From Candidatus Cloacimonadota bacterium (GTDB lineage: Bacteria > Cloacimonadota > Cloacimonadia > Cloacimonadales > TCS61), in the NCBI GenBank assembly GCA_016927675.1, contig JAFGMF010000192.1, positions 1 through 16,453 of the forward strand: a DNA stretch of 16,453 bases, read 5' to 3'. The notes under the pieces were generated by a model that was not told where the DNA came from, ran no database searches, and saw only the letters and a program-made list of their open reading frames with translations. Made by a program: the position numbers and the translations under genes. Shown piece by piece: positions 1 through 6,629 of the stretch. Every line of letters starts with the position of its first letter. Position 1 is the first letter of the stretch.

Positions 1-560
1 AGATAATCTCTTGCACCTTCTGGTGTACTTTTCATCAGGATGGGCGTTTCAATTTCATGAAATTTCCGAGCGGTCAGAAATTCTCTGATCGCAAATACTA
101 TCTGGTCACGCTGAAGAATAATCTTCTGGATTCTTTCTCTGCGGAGATCAAGATAACGGTATTTAAGGCGCAGGTTTTCTTCTGCCAGAATATTTTCATT
201 TATCTGAATCGGAAGCGGCTCTGAATTATTCAATAATTTAAGTTGGGCTGCTTCGATTTCTATCATGCCGGTGAGCATATCGGGATTGATGTTTTTTTCA
301 TCTCTTTTTCGGACAATACCGCGGACAGAGATGACAAATTCATTCCTTAATTTCCCAGCTTTCTGGTGAAGCTGATTATTCTCCGGATGAAAGACAATCT
401 GGACAATTCCGCTTACATCGCGAAGATCAATAAATATCAGACCGCCAAGGTCTCGTCTGCGATGAACCCATCCCATCAAATGAACTTCTTCTCCAGAATT
501 CTTGCAACTAAGCTCTGCTGCAAGATGACTTCGTTTATCATTACCTAAATAATCCAACAT
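1..560 (-). CDS. aspS: Aspartyl-tRNA synthetase, N-terminal part (partial at left edge)
   Basis: Class II aminoacyl-tRNA synthetase that charges tRNA-Asp (or tRNA-Asp and tRNA-Asn in organisms with a non-discriminating enzyme) in the cytoplasm. My reading gives 186 complete codons of a protein usually about 590 residues long; the rest lies beyond the left edge. Residues 27-55 form the OB-fold anticodon-binding core (GWVHRRRDLGGLIFIDLRD), 130-141 carry LRLKYRYLDLRR, and 172-186 enter catalytic motif 1 with TPILMKSTPEGARDY, which is highly typical of bacterial AspRS. The ATG at 558-560 has an AAAGG Shine-Dalgarno sequence at 568-572, 7 nt upstream. It is separated from the gyrase unit by a terminator (661-684), so it should have its own promoter, but I find only an isolated TTGACA (616-621) without a good -10. 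Discriminating versus non-discriminating type cannot be decided from this part. Confidence 0.97.
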   Translation of the reverse strand, partial: MLDYLGNDKRSHLAAELSCKNSGEEVHLMGWVHRRRDLGGLIFIDLRDVSGIVQIVFHPENNQLHQKAGKLRNEFVISVRGIVRKRDEKNINPDMLTGMIEIEAAQLKLLNNSEPLPIQINENILAEENLRLKYRYLDLRRERIQKIILQRDQIVFAIREFLTARKFHEIETPILMKSTPEGARDY

Positions 561-649
561 AAATATACCTTTTTGATTTTAATTTTATAAGCGAGAATTA
601 ATATCGTGTTTTTTTTGTCAATGCTGACAGTAATATCGGGCAAATGGAT

Positions 650-686
650 GGAAGATAAAACAGCCGGAAGTAATCTTCCGGCTGGA
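650..686 (-). terminator. Intrinsic terminator of the gyrB-gyrA-lipoprotein unit
   Basis: A perfect 10-bp inverted repeat, CAGCCGGAAG / CTTCCGGCTG, lies at 661-670 and 675-684 with a 4-nt loop. Read on the minus strand it is followed directly by TTTTATCTT, giving a GC-rich stem plus U-tract. It begins 28 nt after the lipoprotein stop codon. In the plus direction the stem is followed by GGATTTAAC, a poor U-tract, so it should act mainly on minus-strand transcripts. Confidence 0.9.
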
Positions 687-712
687 TTTAACTACTGCAG
701 ATTGCATGTAAT

Positions 713-1297
713 TCAGTTTTTATCGGGTTGATAATCTTTGCGAAAAAAAACTATCTCGAAATTCCGATAAAAAAAATGGCATTTCTGATTTTGAGAGTTC
801 AATTTAGGAAAAAATACATATCCGGACTTTTTCGCTCCCGGCAGTATCATACCGAAGCTGAAGGAATGGGTAATCAGATTCTGTTTAGCTTCTCTCCATT
901 GCTCTATGATCAGAGGTTGATTTTGAAGATCGCTGATCAGCGAGAATTCCAGTTCTTCAGGCAGGAGAAGTTGTTCGATATAATTAAGCGGGATAACATC
1001 ATATTGATTTTCAGACTGATCAAGAAGATTAATCTCTCCAGCATCAACCGTCATCGGAGCATCAGTTTTATTGGATATCGAGATATAAAAGGTTGTAAAG
1101 TAATCGGCAAGGTTTTCCGGTTCCCGATTCCAGCTTTTATTCTCCACGAGGAGCAGAAAATCTTTCATATCCAGAATGGCAATATCATTTGAGACAGATA
1201 TTCCGGGAGCTTGCTGAGGAAGGTATTTAAGTGAACAACCAGCAAACAGCGCAAGAAAACTTATCCAGACAATAAACCGGAGAACCTTTAAGATCAT
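713..1297 (-). CDS. Putative lipoprotein of unknown function downstream of gyrA
   Basis: A 194-residue protein whose family I do not recognise. Residues 1-20 are a hydrophobic signal sequence ending in a lipobox, LFAGC, with the modified Cys at position 21, so it is expected to be processed by signal peptidase II and anchored to a membrane. The remainder is soluble. The stretch TFYISISNKTDAPMTVDAGE followed later by GMILPGAKKSGYVFF resembles the layout of small immunoglobulin-like extracytoplasmic domains of the DUF4352/telokin type, but this is a guess from pattern only. The ATG has a GGA-rich ribosome site about 9 nt upstream and starts 26 nt after the gyrA stop; a strong terminator follows. 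It is therefore probably the last gene of the gyrase transcript. Nothing in it suggests a role in DNA topology. Confidence 0.8.
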   Translation of the reverse strand: MILKVLRFIVWISFLALFAGCSLKYLPQQAPGISVSNDIAILDMKDFLLLVENKSWNREPENLADYFTTFYISISNKTDAPMTVDAGEINLLDQSENQYDVIPLNYIEQLLLPEELEFSLISDLQNQPLIIEQWREAKQNLITHSFSFGMILPGAKKSGYVFFPKLNSQNQKCHFFYRNFEIVFFRKDYQPDKN

Positions 1298-1323
1298 TTC
1301 AACTTTTCCTTTCTACTTGCTTA

Positions 1324-3864
1324 TTATTGTTCTGATTCATCATCGTCTTCGAGGGTTGAATCATCTGGTAATGATTCCTGATCTTCTTCAATGACTTCCT
1401 CAGGGGCTGACTCGTCAAAATCTTCGTCAATATCTTCTTCTTCCTCTGCTGCGATTCTGGTAATATCGTAGACCTTATCATTACTATTAAGTTCTATCAG
1501 CTTAACACCCTGGGTATTTCGGCCGATAATGGATATCTTTTCCACAGCCTGCCGGATGATCATTCCTTCTTTGGTAACGATCATCAGATCATCATTATTT
1601 ACAACTTCAAGAAGTGAGATCAGATAGCCATTTCGAGAAGTAGTTTTCAGAGTAATCACACCTTTCGAACCTCGTCTGGTAACCTTGTAGTTTCCAATCA
1701 TCGTGCGTTTACCGTAACCATTTTCACTGATCGCAAGCAAAGTTCCTTCTCTTTTGATAACCACCATAGCTACAACTTCATCTTCCGATCTTAATCTCAT
1801 TCCACGCACTCCTTGAGAGTTTCTGCCCATCGGGCGAATATCCTCTTCGGAAAATCTATTGGCAAAACCCAATTTAGTCGCCAGAATGATATGATTGTTC
1901 CCTTCGGTTATCTGAGCATCTATCAACTGATCACCATCGATCAGTTTAAGTGCTATGATGCCGTTAATCCTCGGTCGGGAAAACGCAGTGAGTTCGGTTT
2001 TCTTAACTATCCCGTTGCGGGTAACCATGATCACATAGAATGGCTGATCAAAATCTCTTACCGTAACATAAGCCTCGATCTTCTCATCTTTTTCTAACTG
2101 GAGCAGATTGACAATGGCTTTACCCCGGGCAAGCCTGCTAACTTTGGGGATTCTGTGAACTTTAAGCCAGTGGCATTTACCAAGGTTGGTAAAAAACAGG
2201 ATATAGGCATGAGTGGAAGCGACAAATATGCTTTCGACAAAATCTTCTTCCTTAAGATTCGAGCCGGAAAGACCCTTACCACCCCTTCCCTGTTTCCGAT
2301 AAGTATCAATAGGTAATCTTTTGATATAACCCTGATGTGAGATTGTCACAACCATCTCTTCATCGGCGATCATATCCTCAGTATCAATATCCGAAGAACC
2401 TTCCAGGATAATAGTGCGTCGTTCATCACCGTATTTTTCCTTGATCTCCTGAGTTTCTTCTTTGATTATTTTCATCCTCAGCTCTTTTTTTTCGAGGATC
2501 TCTCTTAATTTTTTCACCGTTTTGACGATCTCTTTGTATTCTTTTTCAACCTTTTCCCGCTCGAGGCCAGTTAACTTCTGAAGTCTCATCTCCAGAATAG
2601 CCTTTGCCTGGATCTCACTCAAATTGAATTTAGCCTGAAGATTTTCACTGGCATCGTTGACCGTTTTAGAGGCGCGAATAGTGGAAATTATTTCATCAAG
2701 ATTATCCAGAGCAATCCTGAATCCTTCCAGGATATGCAGACGGGCTTCAGCATTCTTCAGTTCGAATTGAGTTCGACGTAGAACAATCTCATGCCTGAAC
2801 TCAATGTACTTTTCAATCAACTCTTTAAGATTCAGAACTTGAGGAATCCCGTTTACCAGTGCTCGGTTATTAACGCTGAAACTTCCCTGCAATTGTGAAT
2901 ATTTATAAAGTTTATTTAGAACTGTATTAGCTTCATAATTCTTTTTGACAGAGATAACCAGCCTCATACCCTGGCGACCAGATTCATCCCTGATATCGCT
3001 GATTCCTTCAATTCTCTTATCTTTTACCAGACTGACTATTTTATCGATCAGCAGAGTCTTATTAAGTTGATAAGGGATCTCGGTTATGATAATGGCTTCG
3101 GTGCCATTGTTCTTGGTCTCAATTAAAGCCCTGCCCCTTAAGACAACTCTTCCCGATCCGGTTTGGAAATAATCTTTAATACCTTCTGTGCCAATTATAT
3201 AACCGCCTGTAGGAAAATCAGGTCCTTTGACATATTTTTTTAATTCGAGTGGCATCAGATCGGGATTTTCGATAAGTGCGATAATCGCATTACAGACTTC
3301 GGATATATTATGGGGCGGCATATTTGTGGCCATGCCGACTGCGATCCCGGAAGAACCATTCACTAAAAGGTTAGGAAATTTTGAAGGGAAGACCTTTGGT
3401 TCTGTTCTGGTATCATCGTAATTCGGCTGAAAATCAACTGTTTCCTTATCCAGATCTTCCATCAGGTCTACAGCTTCTTTCTGCATTCTTGCTTCGGTGT
3501 AACGCATTGCTGCTGGTGGATCCCCGTCCTGAGAACCAAAGTTACCCTGGCCATCAACCAGCATATAGCGCAGACTCCAGGGTTGAGCCATTCTAACCAG
3601 TGTAGGATAGATAACCTGCTCGCCGTGTGGATGATAATTTCCGGATGTATCACCGGCAATTTTTGCACATTTTCTGAAGCTCCTGCCCGGAAGCAGATTA
3701 AGCTCGTTCATCGCATAAAGTATCCGGCGTTGTGATGGTTTTAGCCCGTCTCTAACATCGGGCAGTGCCCGTGATACTATTACGCTCATTGAGTATTCTA
3801 AATAAGATTTTTTAAGTACGTCTTCGATTTCTATATTTTCTATTCTCGATCTATCGTGGATCAT
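1324..3864 (-). CDS. gyrA: DNA gyrase subunit A
   Basis: Catalytic breakage-reunion subunit of DNA gyrase, which introduces negative supercoils as an A2B2 complex with GyrB. It has 846 residues, close to the usual 800-880. The winged-helix/tower region covers about residues 7-490, with catalytic Tyr122 in AAMRYTEAR (same number as E. coli) and Arg32 in VSRALPDVRDGLKP. The C-terminal beta-pinwheel (about 500-806) carries a GyrA box, QGRGGKG, at 525-531, which argues for gyrase rather than topoisomerase IV ParC. Residues 807-846 are an acidic tail. The quinolone-contact positions are unusual: Glu82, Gln83 and Pro87 replace the E. coli Asp82, Ser83 and Asp87. The ATG has a strong AGGAGG site and starts 12 nt after gyrB. 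The gene ends with tandem TAA TAA stops. Confidence 0.98.
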   Translation of the reverse strand: MIHDRSRIENIEIEDVLKKSYLEYSMSVIVSRALPDVRDGLKPSQRRILYAMNELNLLPGRSFRKCAKIAGDTSGNYHPHGEQVIYPTLVRMAQPWSLRYMLVDGQGNFGSQDGDPPAAMRYTEARMQKEAVDLMEDLDKETVDFQPNYDDTRTEPKVFPSKFPNLLVNGSSGIAVGMATNMPPHNISEVCNAIIALIENPDLMPLELKKYVKGPDFPTGGYIIGTEGIKDYFQTGSGRVVLRGRALIETKNNGTEAIIITEIPYQLNKTLLIDKIVSLVKDKRIEGISDIRDESGRQGMRLVISVKKNYEANTVLNKLYKYSQLQGSFSVNNRALVNGIPQVLNLKELIEKYIEFRHEIVLRRTQFELKNAEARLHILEGFRIALDNLDEIISTIRASKTVNDASENLQAKFNLSEIQAKAILEMRLQKLTGLEREKVEKEYKEIVKTVKKLREILEKKELRMKIIKEETQEIKEKYGDERRTIILEGSSDIDTEDMIADEEMVVTISHQGYIKRLPIDTYRKQGRGGKGLSGSNLKEEDFVESIFVASTHAYILFFTNLGKCHWLKVHRIPKVSRLARGKAIVNLLQLEKDEKIEAYVTVRDFDQPFYVIMVTRNGIVKKTELTAFSRPRINGIIALKLIDGDQLIDAQITEGNNHIILATKLGFANRFSEEDIRPMGRNSQGVRGMRLRSEDEVVAMVVIKREGTLLAISENGYGKRTMIGNYKVTRRGSKGVITLKTTSRNGYLISLLEVVNNDDLMIVTKEGMIIRQAVEKISIIGRNTQGVKLIELNSNDKVYDITRIAAEEEEDIDEDFDESAPEEVIEEDQESLPDDSTLEDDDESEQ

Positions 3865-3866
3865 TT

Positions 3867-3876
3867 ATCCTCCTGC
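3867..3876 (-). promoter_or_regulatory. Strong ribosome binding site of gyrA in the gyrB-gyrA junction
   Basis: On the minus strand the 12-nt gap between the gyrB TAA and the gyrA ATG is almost wholly a consensus Shine-Dalgarno sequence (GCAGGAGGAT). This gives gyrA efficient independent initiation on the shared mRNA. Confidence 0.85.
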
Positions 3877-5772
3877 TTAAACGTCGATCTCTACGTATTT
3901 AGCGTTCTCTTCGATGAAAGCTCGGCGTGGTTCGACTTCATCTCCCATAAGGATCGTGAAAATCCTGTCCGCTTCAATTGCATCCTCAATTTTCACCGAT
4001 GTGAGGATCCTTTTTTCCGGATCCATGGTTGTTTCCCAAAGCTGATCTGCATTCATTTCTCCAAGACCCTTGTAGCGTTGCACAGAAACTCCCTTATGTC
4101 CAAATTCTTTCAGAACGGCATCTCGTTCATCAATTGAATAGACATACCTCAGACTCCTTCCTTTCTTAAGAAGAAATAAAGGTGATCTCGCGATGTAAAT
4201 ATGCCTGTATTCTACAAGGGGGCGCATATAGCGGAAGAAAAAGGTCAGCAGTAAAGTGGCGATATGTTGACCATCGACGTCGGCATCTGCCATGATAACA
4301 ATTTTATTATAACGTAATTTGGTTATATCAAAATCCTCTCCAATGCCTGCACCCAGGGCAAGAATGATCGGTTGAATTTTCTCATTGTTCAGAACTTTAT
4401 CTATCCTGGCCTTTTCAGTATTCAGCATTTTTCCCCAGAGTGGAAGAATCGCCTGGAAAGTTCTGTCCCTGCCCATTTTAGCTGAACCGCCGGCTGAATC
4501 CCCTTCGACCAGAAAGATCTCTGTCTGTGACGGATCCTGAATTGAACAGTCTGCCAGTTTACCCGGCAGGTTTCCGCTCTCCAGCACAGATTTACGTCGG
4601 GTTAATTCCCTTGCTTTTCTGGCCGCTTCACGGGATCTGGCACCCACTATTGCTTTCAGGGCTATATTTTTTGCTTCCGAAGGATGTTCTTCAAAATATT
4701 CCATCAGCTTTTCATAAACGATTGAATTGATGATCCCTTCAACATCTGAATTCTGAAGTTTTGTTTTTGTCTGCCCTTCAAATTGAGGATTTCCAAGTTT
4801 AACGCTTACCACAGAAGTTATACCTTCTCGAATATCACTGCCTCCGGGTGATATTTTCTCATTTTTCAGCATGCCGGCATTTTTTATATAGGCATTTACT
4901 GCACGTGTCAGTGCTGATTTGAAACCGCTGAGATGTGTACCGCCTTCAATGGTATTGATATTATTGGCAAAACTGTAAATTATCTCCTGAAATCCTTCAT
5001 TGTACTGGATCGAAACCTCAAATTCAAGTCCATTCCTCTTACCTTCAATAAAAACAGGTTCCTCAAAAAGAGATTTCTTATTCTCATTAAGATATTTCAC
5101 AAAAGAATTGATCCCGCCATCATATTTGAAATCATGCTTTTTATCCGTTCTTTCATCTATCAGGATTATTCTTATTCCCCGGTTCAAAAAGGCAAGCTCC
5201 CGCAAACGGACAGAAAGATAATCAAAACTGAAATAGGTTGTTTCAAAAATGTCTTTGTCCGGGATAAATCTTGTTTTTGTGCCTCTTTTCTTTGTTTCCC
5301 CGATGACATCGACACCAGTGGTGGGGATTCCCCGTGAATATGTCTGATGATAGATTTTACCATCTTTATAAACTTCAACATCAAGCTGTTCTGAAAGTGC
5401 GTTTACAACCGAAACACCAACTCCGTGCAAACCACCTGATACCTTGTAGGATTTATTGTCGAACTTCCCGCCAGCATGGAGAACTGTCATGACCACCTGA
5501 AGAGCAGGTATTTTCTCGGTTTTATGCATCTCAACGGGAATTCCACGTCCGTTATCCTCGATTGATATACTTCCATCCGCGTGAATTGTAACCTGAATCT
5601 TATCACAGTATCCCCCGAGAGCTTCATCGATACTGTTATCAACCACTTCATATACAAGGTGGTGTAAACCCCGCTCCGACGTTCCTCCAATGTACATGGC
5701 AGGACGCTTTCGAACAGCTTCAAGACCTTTCAGGACCTTGATATTCTTTGCAGTGTACAAGCTTTCATCCAT
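3877..5772 (-). CDS. gyrB: DNA gyrase subunit B
   Basis: ATPase subunit of DNA gyrase; ATP binding closes the N-gate for strand passage. It has 631 residues from the chosen start, the short form without the large TOPRIM insert of proteobacterial GyrB. GHKL ATPase motifs: EVVDNSIDEA with Asn46, IEDNGRGIP with Asp73, GGLHGVGVSVVNALS (113-127), and the transducer lysine region GQTKTKLQN (333-341). The TOPRIM domain has LVEGDSAGGS (Glu423) and DADVDGQH (Asp496, Asp498, Asp500) for metal binding. The C-terminal QRYKGLGEMN and EVEPRRAFIEENA motifs are intact. The E. coli Lys447 position is Trp446 here (PLWGKMLN). I chose the ATG at 5770-5772 because AGAGGA lies 5 nt upstream. An in-frame TTG at 5817 would extend the protein by 15 residues, but it falls near the likely transcription start and has no ribosome site. 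Confidence 0.97.
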   Translation of the reverse strand: MDESLYTAKNIKVLKGLEAVRKRPAMYIGGTSERGLHHLVYEVVDNSIDEALGGYCDKIQVTIHADGSISIEDNGRGIPVEMHKTEKIPALQVVMTVLHAGGKFDNKSYKVSGGLHGVGVSVVNALSEQLDVEVYKDGKIYHQTYSRGIPTTGVDVIGETKKRGTKTRFIPDKDIFETTYFSFDYLSVRLRELAFLNRGIRIILIDERTDKKHDFKYDGGINSFVKYLNENKKSLFEEPVFIEGKRNGLEFEVSIQYNEGFQEIIYSFANNINTIEGGTHLSGFKSALTRAVNAYIKNAGMLKNEKISPGGSDIREGITSVVSVKLGNPQFEGQTKTKLQNSDVEGIINSIVYEKLMEYFEEHPSEAKNIALKAIVGARSREAARKARELTRRKSVLESGNLPGKLADCSIQDPSQTEIFLVEGDSAGGSAKMGRDRTFQAILPLWGKMLNTEKARIDKVLNNEKIQPIILALGAGIGEDFDITKLRYNKIVIMADADVDGQHIATLLLTFFFRYMRPLVEYRHIYIARSPLFLLKKGRSLRYVYSIDERDAVLKEFGHKGVSVQRYKGLGEMNADQLWETTMDPEKRILTSVKIEDAIEADRIFTILMGDEVEPRRAFIEENAKYVEIDV

Positions 5773-5777
5773 AAGAA

Positions 5778-5783
5778 TCCTCT
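5778..5783 (-). promoter_or_regulatory. Ribosome binding site deciding the gyrB start
   Basis: AGAGGA on the minus strand lies 5 nt from the ATG at 5770-5772. It supports the conserved MDESLYTAKN start over the upstream in-frame TTG. Confidence 0.75.
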
Positions 5784-5799
5784 TTTGATAAATATTCTG

Positions 5800-5825
5800 A
5801 ATCAAGCTGTTTCTCAAGCTTGATT
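5800..5825 (-). promoter_or_regulatory. Leader stem-loop at the predicted 5' end of the gyrB mRNA
   Basis: AATCAAGC (5800-5807) and GCTTGATT (5818-5825) form a perfect 8-bp inverted repeat with a 10-nt loop. On the minus strand it starts about 6 nt after the predicted -10 element, so the transcript would begin at or just before the stem. No U-tract follows, so it is not a terminator. It could protect the mRNA 5' end or influence gyrB expression; this is inference. Confidence 0.5.
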
Positions 5826-5830
5826 TTAGT

Positions 5831-5861
5831 ACTATATCTACATGCTTTGATAATGTGTCAA
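5831..5861 (-). promoter_or_regulatory. Candidate sigma70-type promoter of gyrB-gyrA
   Basis: On the minus strand a perfect -35 TTGACA (5856-5861) is followed by TATAGT (5831-5836, 5 of 6 matches to the -10 consensus). The spacer is 19 bp, longer than the ideal 17. A/T-rich sequence lies upstream. The predicted start is near 5824, about 50 nt before the gyrB ATG. Confidence 0.55.
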
Positions 5862-6042
5862 CTATTTTATTTATATAATCTTAACTCTTTTTCGGAAAAT
5901 TTTACGTACTTGACAATGACGGCTCTATCTTCCCTATTTTAAAGCAGTTAGAGATGTGCATTCAAAGTAATGTTACAAAACTACTGTAATCGTATCTAAA
6001 AAAACAAGTGAAAAGCCAGTTAATAAGTATGTTTTCAGACTA
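5862..6042. other. Intergenic region between the PASTA gene and the gyrB promoter
   Basis: About 180 nt of A/T-rich sequence without a credible gene. I find no GC-rich hairpin plus U-tract after the PASTA gene stop, so its transcription may run on or end by another mechanism. The run of seven A at 5998-6004 (T on the minus strand) is not preceded by a convincing stem. A plus-strand TTGACA (5910-5915) with TATTTT (5935-5940) looks like a promoter but has no gene in front of it. Confidence 0.6.
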
Positions 6043-6618
6043 TTAATTATTATCCAGCAAGTCCTTCCAATGATCTGTCCGTTCGGAACTATTGGTAAGT
6101 CTACCCAGGCTTACCACTACCTGTACATCACTTTTCCTGGCGATCAGATCATCTGCGGGTGGTTGAGAATAGATGATTTTATCTTTTTCAACTTCATCGG
6201 AATAACGATATTTTTTTTCACCCAGATATAATCCTACGTTTTCCAATCTGAGTTTTGCTTCTGTAATTGAGAGATTTTCCAGAAAGGGAATTCGAACCAT
6301 TTCGGGTCCTTCGCTTACGACAACTTTAATAGTCCTGAATTTTTTGGTTTTAATATTAGGATGTGGATCCTGAGATATTATCTTGCCCCGTTCTACTTCA
6401 TCATTATGGATAAACTCTTTCTGTTCGAGATAGAGATTAAGATCGGCACATTGTTTAAGAGCAACATTAAAATCTACTCCGGTAAGATCCGGTACTTCAA
6501 TTTCATTACCATGCCCGACCGCGATCTTCATAATAATATTAATGCCGACAAATCCGGACACAAAGATCAGCATAAGGATCCCGAGAGATACAAGTAGAGC
6601 CTTAAATTTGCGCATCAT
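6043..6618 (-). CDS. Membrane-anchored protein with two PASTA domains
   Basis: A 191-residue protein with a short basic N-terminus, one transmembrane helix (about residues 7-30) and two PASTA domains, at about 39-104 (EVPDLTGVDFNVALKQ to IKVVVSEG) and 107-172 (RIPFLENLSITEAKLRLE to VQVVVSLG), followed by a short hydrophilic tail. PASTA domains usually sit on Ser/Thr kinases or penicillin-binding proteins, where they bind peptidoglycan fragments or structure the protein outside the membrane. Here there is neither kinase nor transpeptidase, so the predicted product is a simple membrane-anchored periplasmic PASTA protein. I chose the ATG at 6616-6618 because AAGGAG (6625-6630) lies 6 nt upstream; an in-frame TTG at 6633 would overlap that site. 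It starts 11 nt after rsmB and is the last gene of the yebC-ruvC-ruvA-rsmB operon. Its function is unknown. Confidence 0.88.
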   Translation of the reverse strand: MMRKFKALLVSLGILMLIFVSGFVGINIIMKIAVGHGNEIEVPDLTGVDFNVALKQCADLNLYLEQKEFIHNDEVERGKIISQDPHPNIKTKKFRTIKVVVSEGPEMVRIPFLENLSITEAKLRLENVGLYLGEKKYRYSDEVEKDKIIYSQPPADDLIARKSDVQVVVSLGRLTNSSERTDHWKDLLDNN

Positions 6619-6629
6619 CAAAAACTCCT

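Noticed and set aside
728..1192. 154-codon plus-strand open frame
   Set aside because: It lies antisense inside the lipoprotein gene, has no ribosome site or recognisable composition, and the minus-strand frame has a clear lipobox.
1324..5772. Topoisomerase IV (ParC/ParE) instead of gyrase
   Set aside because: The A subunit has a GyrA box (QGRGGKG) and full pinwheel length; the B subunit pairs with it in the same operon.
5773..5817. TTG-initiated 15-residue extension of GyrB
   Set aside because: It contains the predicted mRNA 5' hairpin, has no ribosome site, and the conserved N-terminus fits the ATG at 5772.
5980..6042. Terminator after the PASTA gene at the A7/T7 run
   Set aside because: No stable stem precedes the T-run on the minus strand; only weak 4-5 bp pairings are visible.
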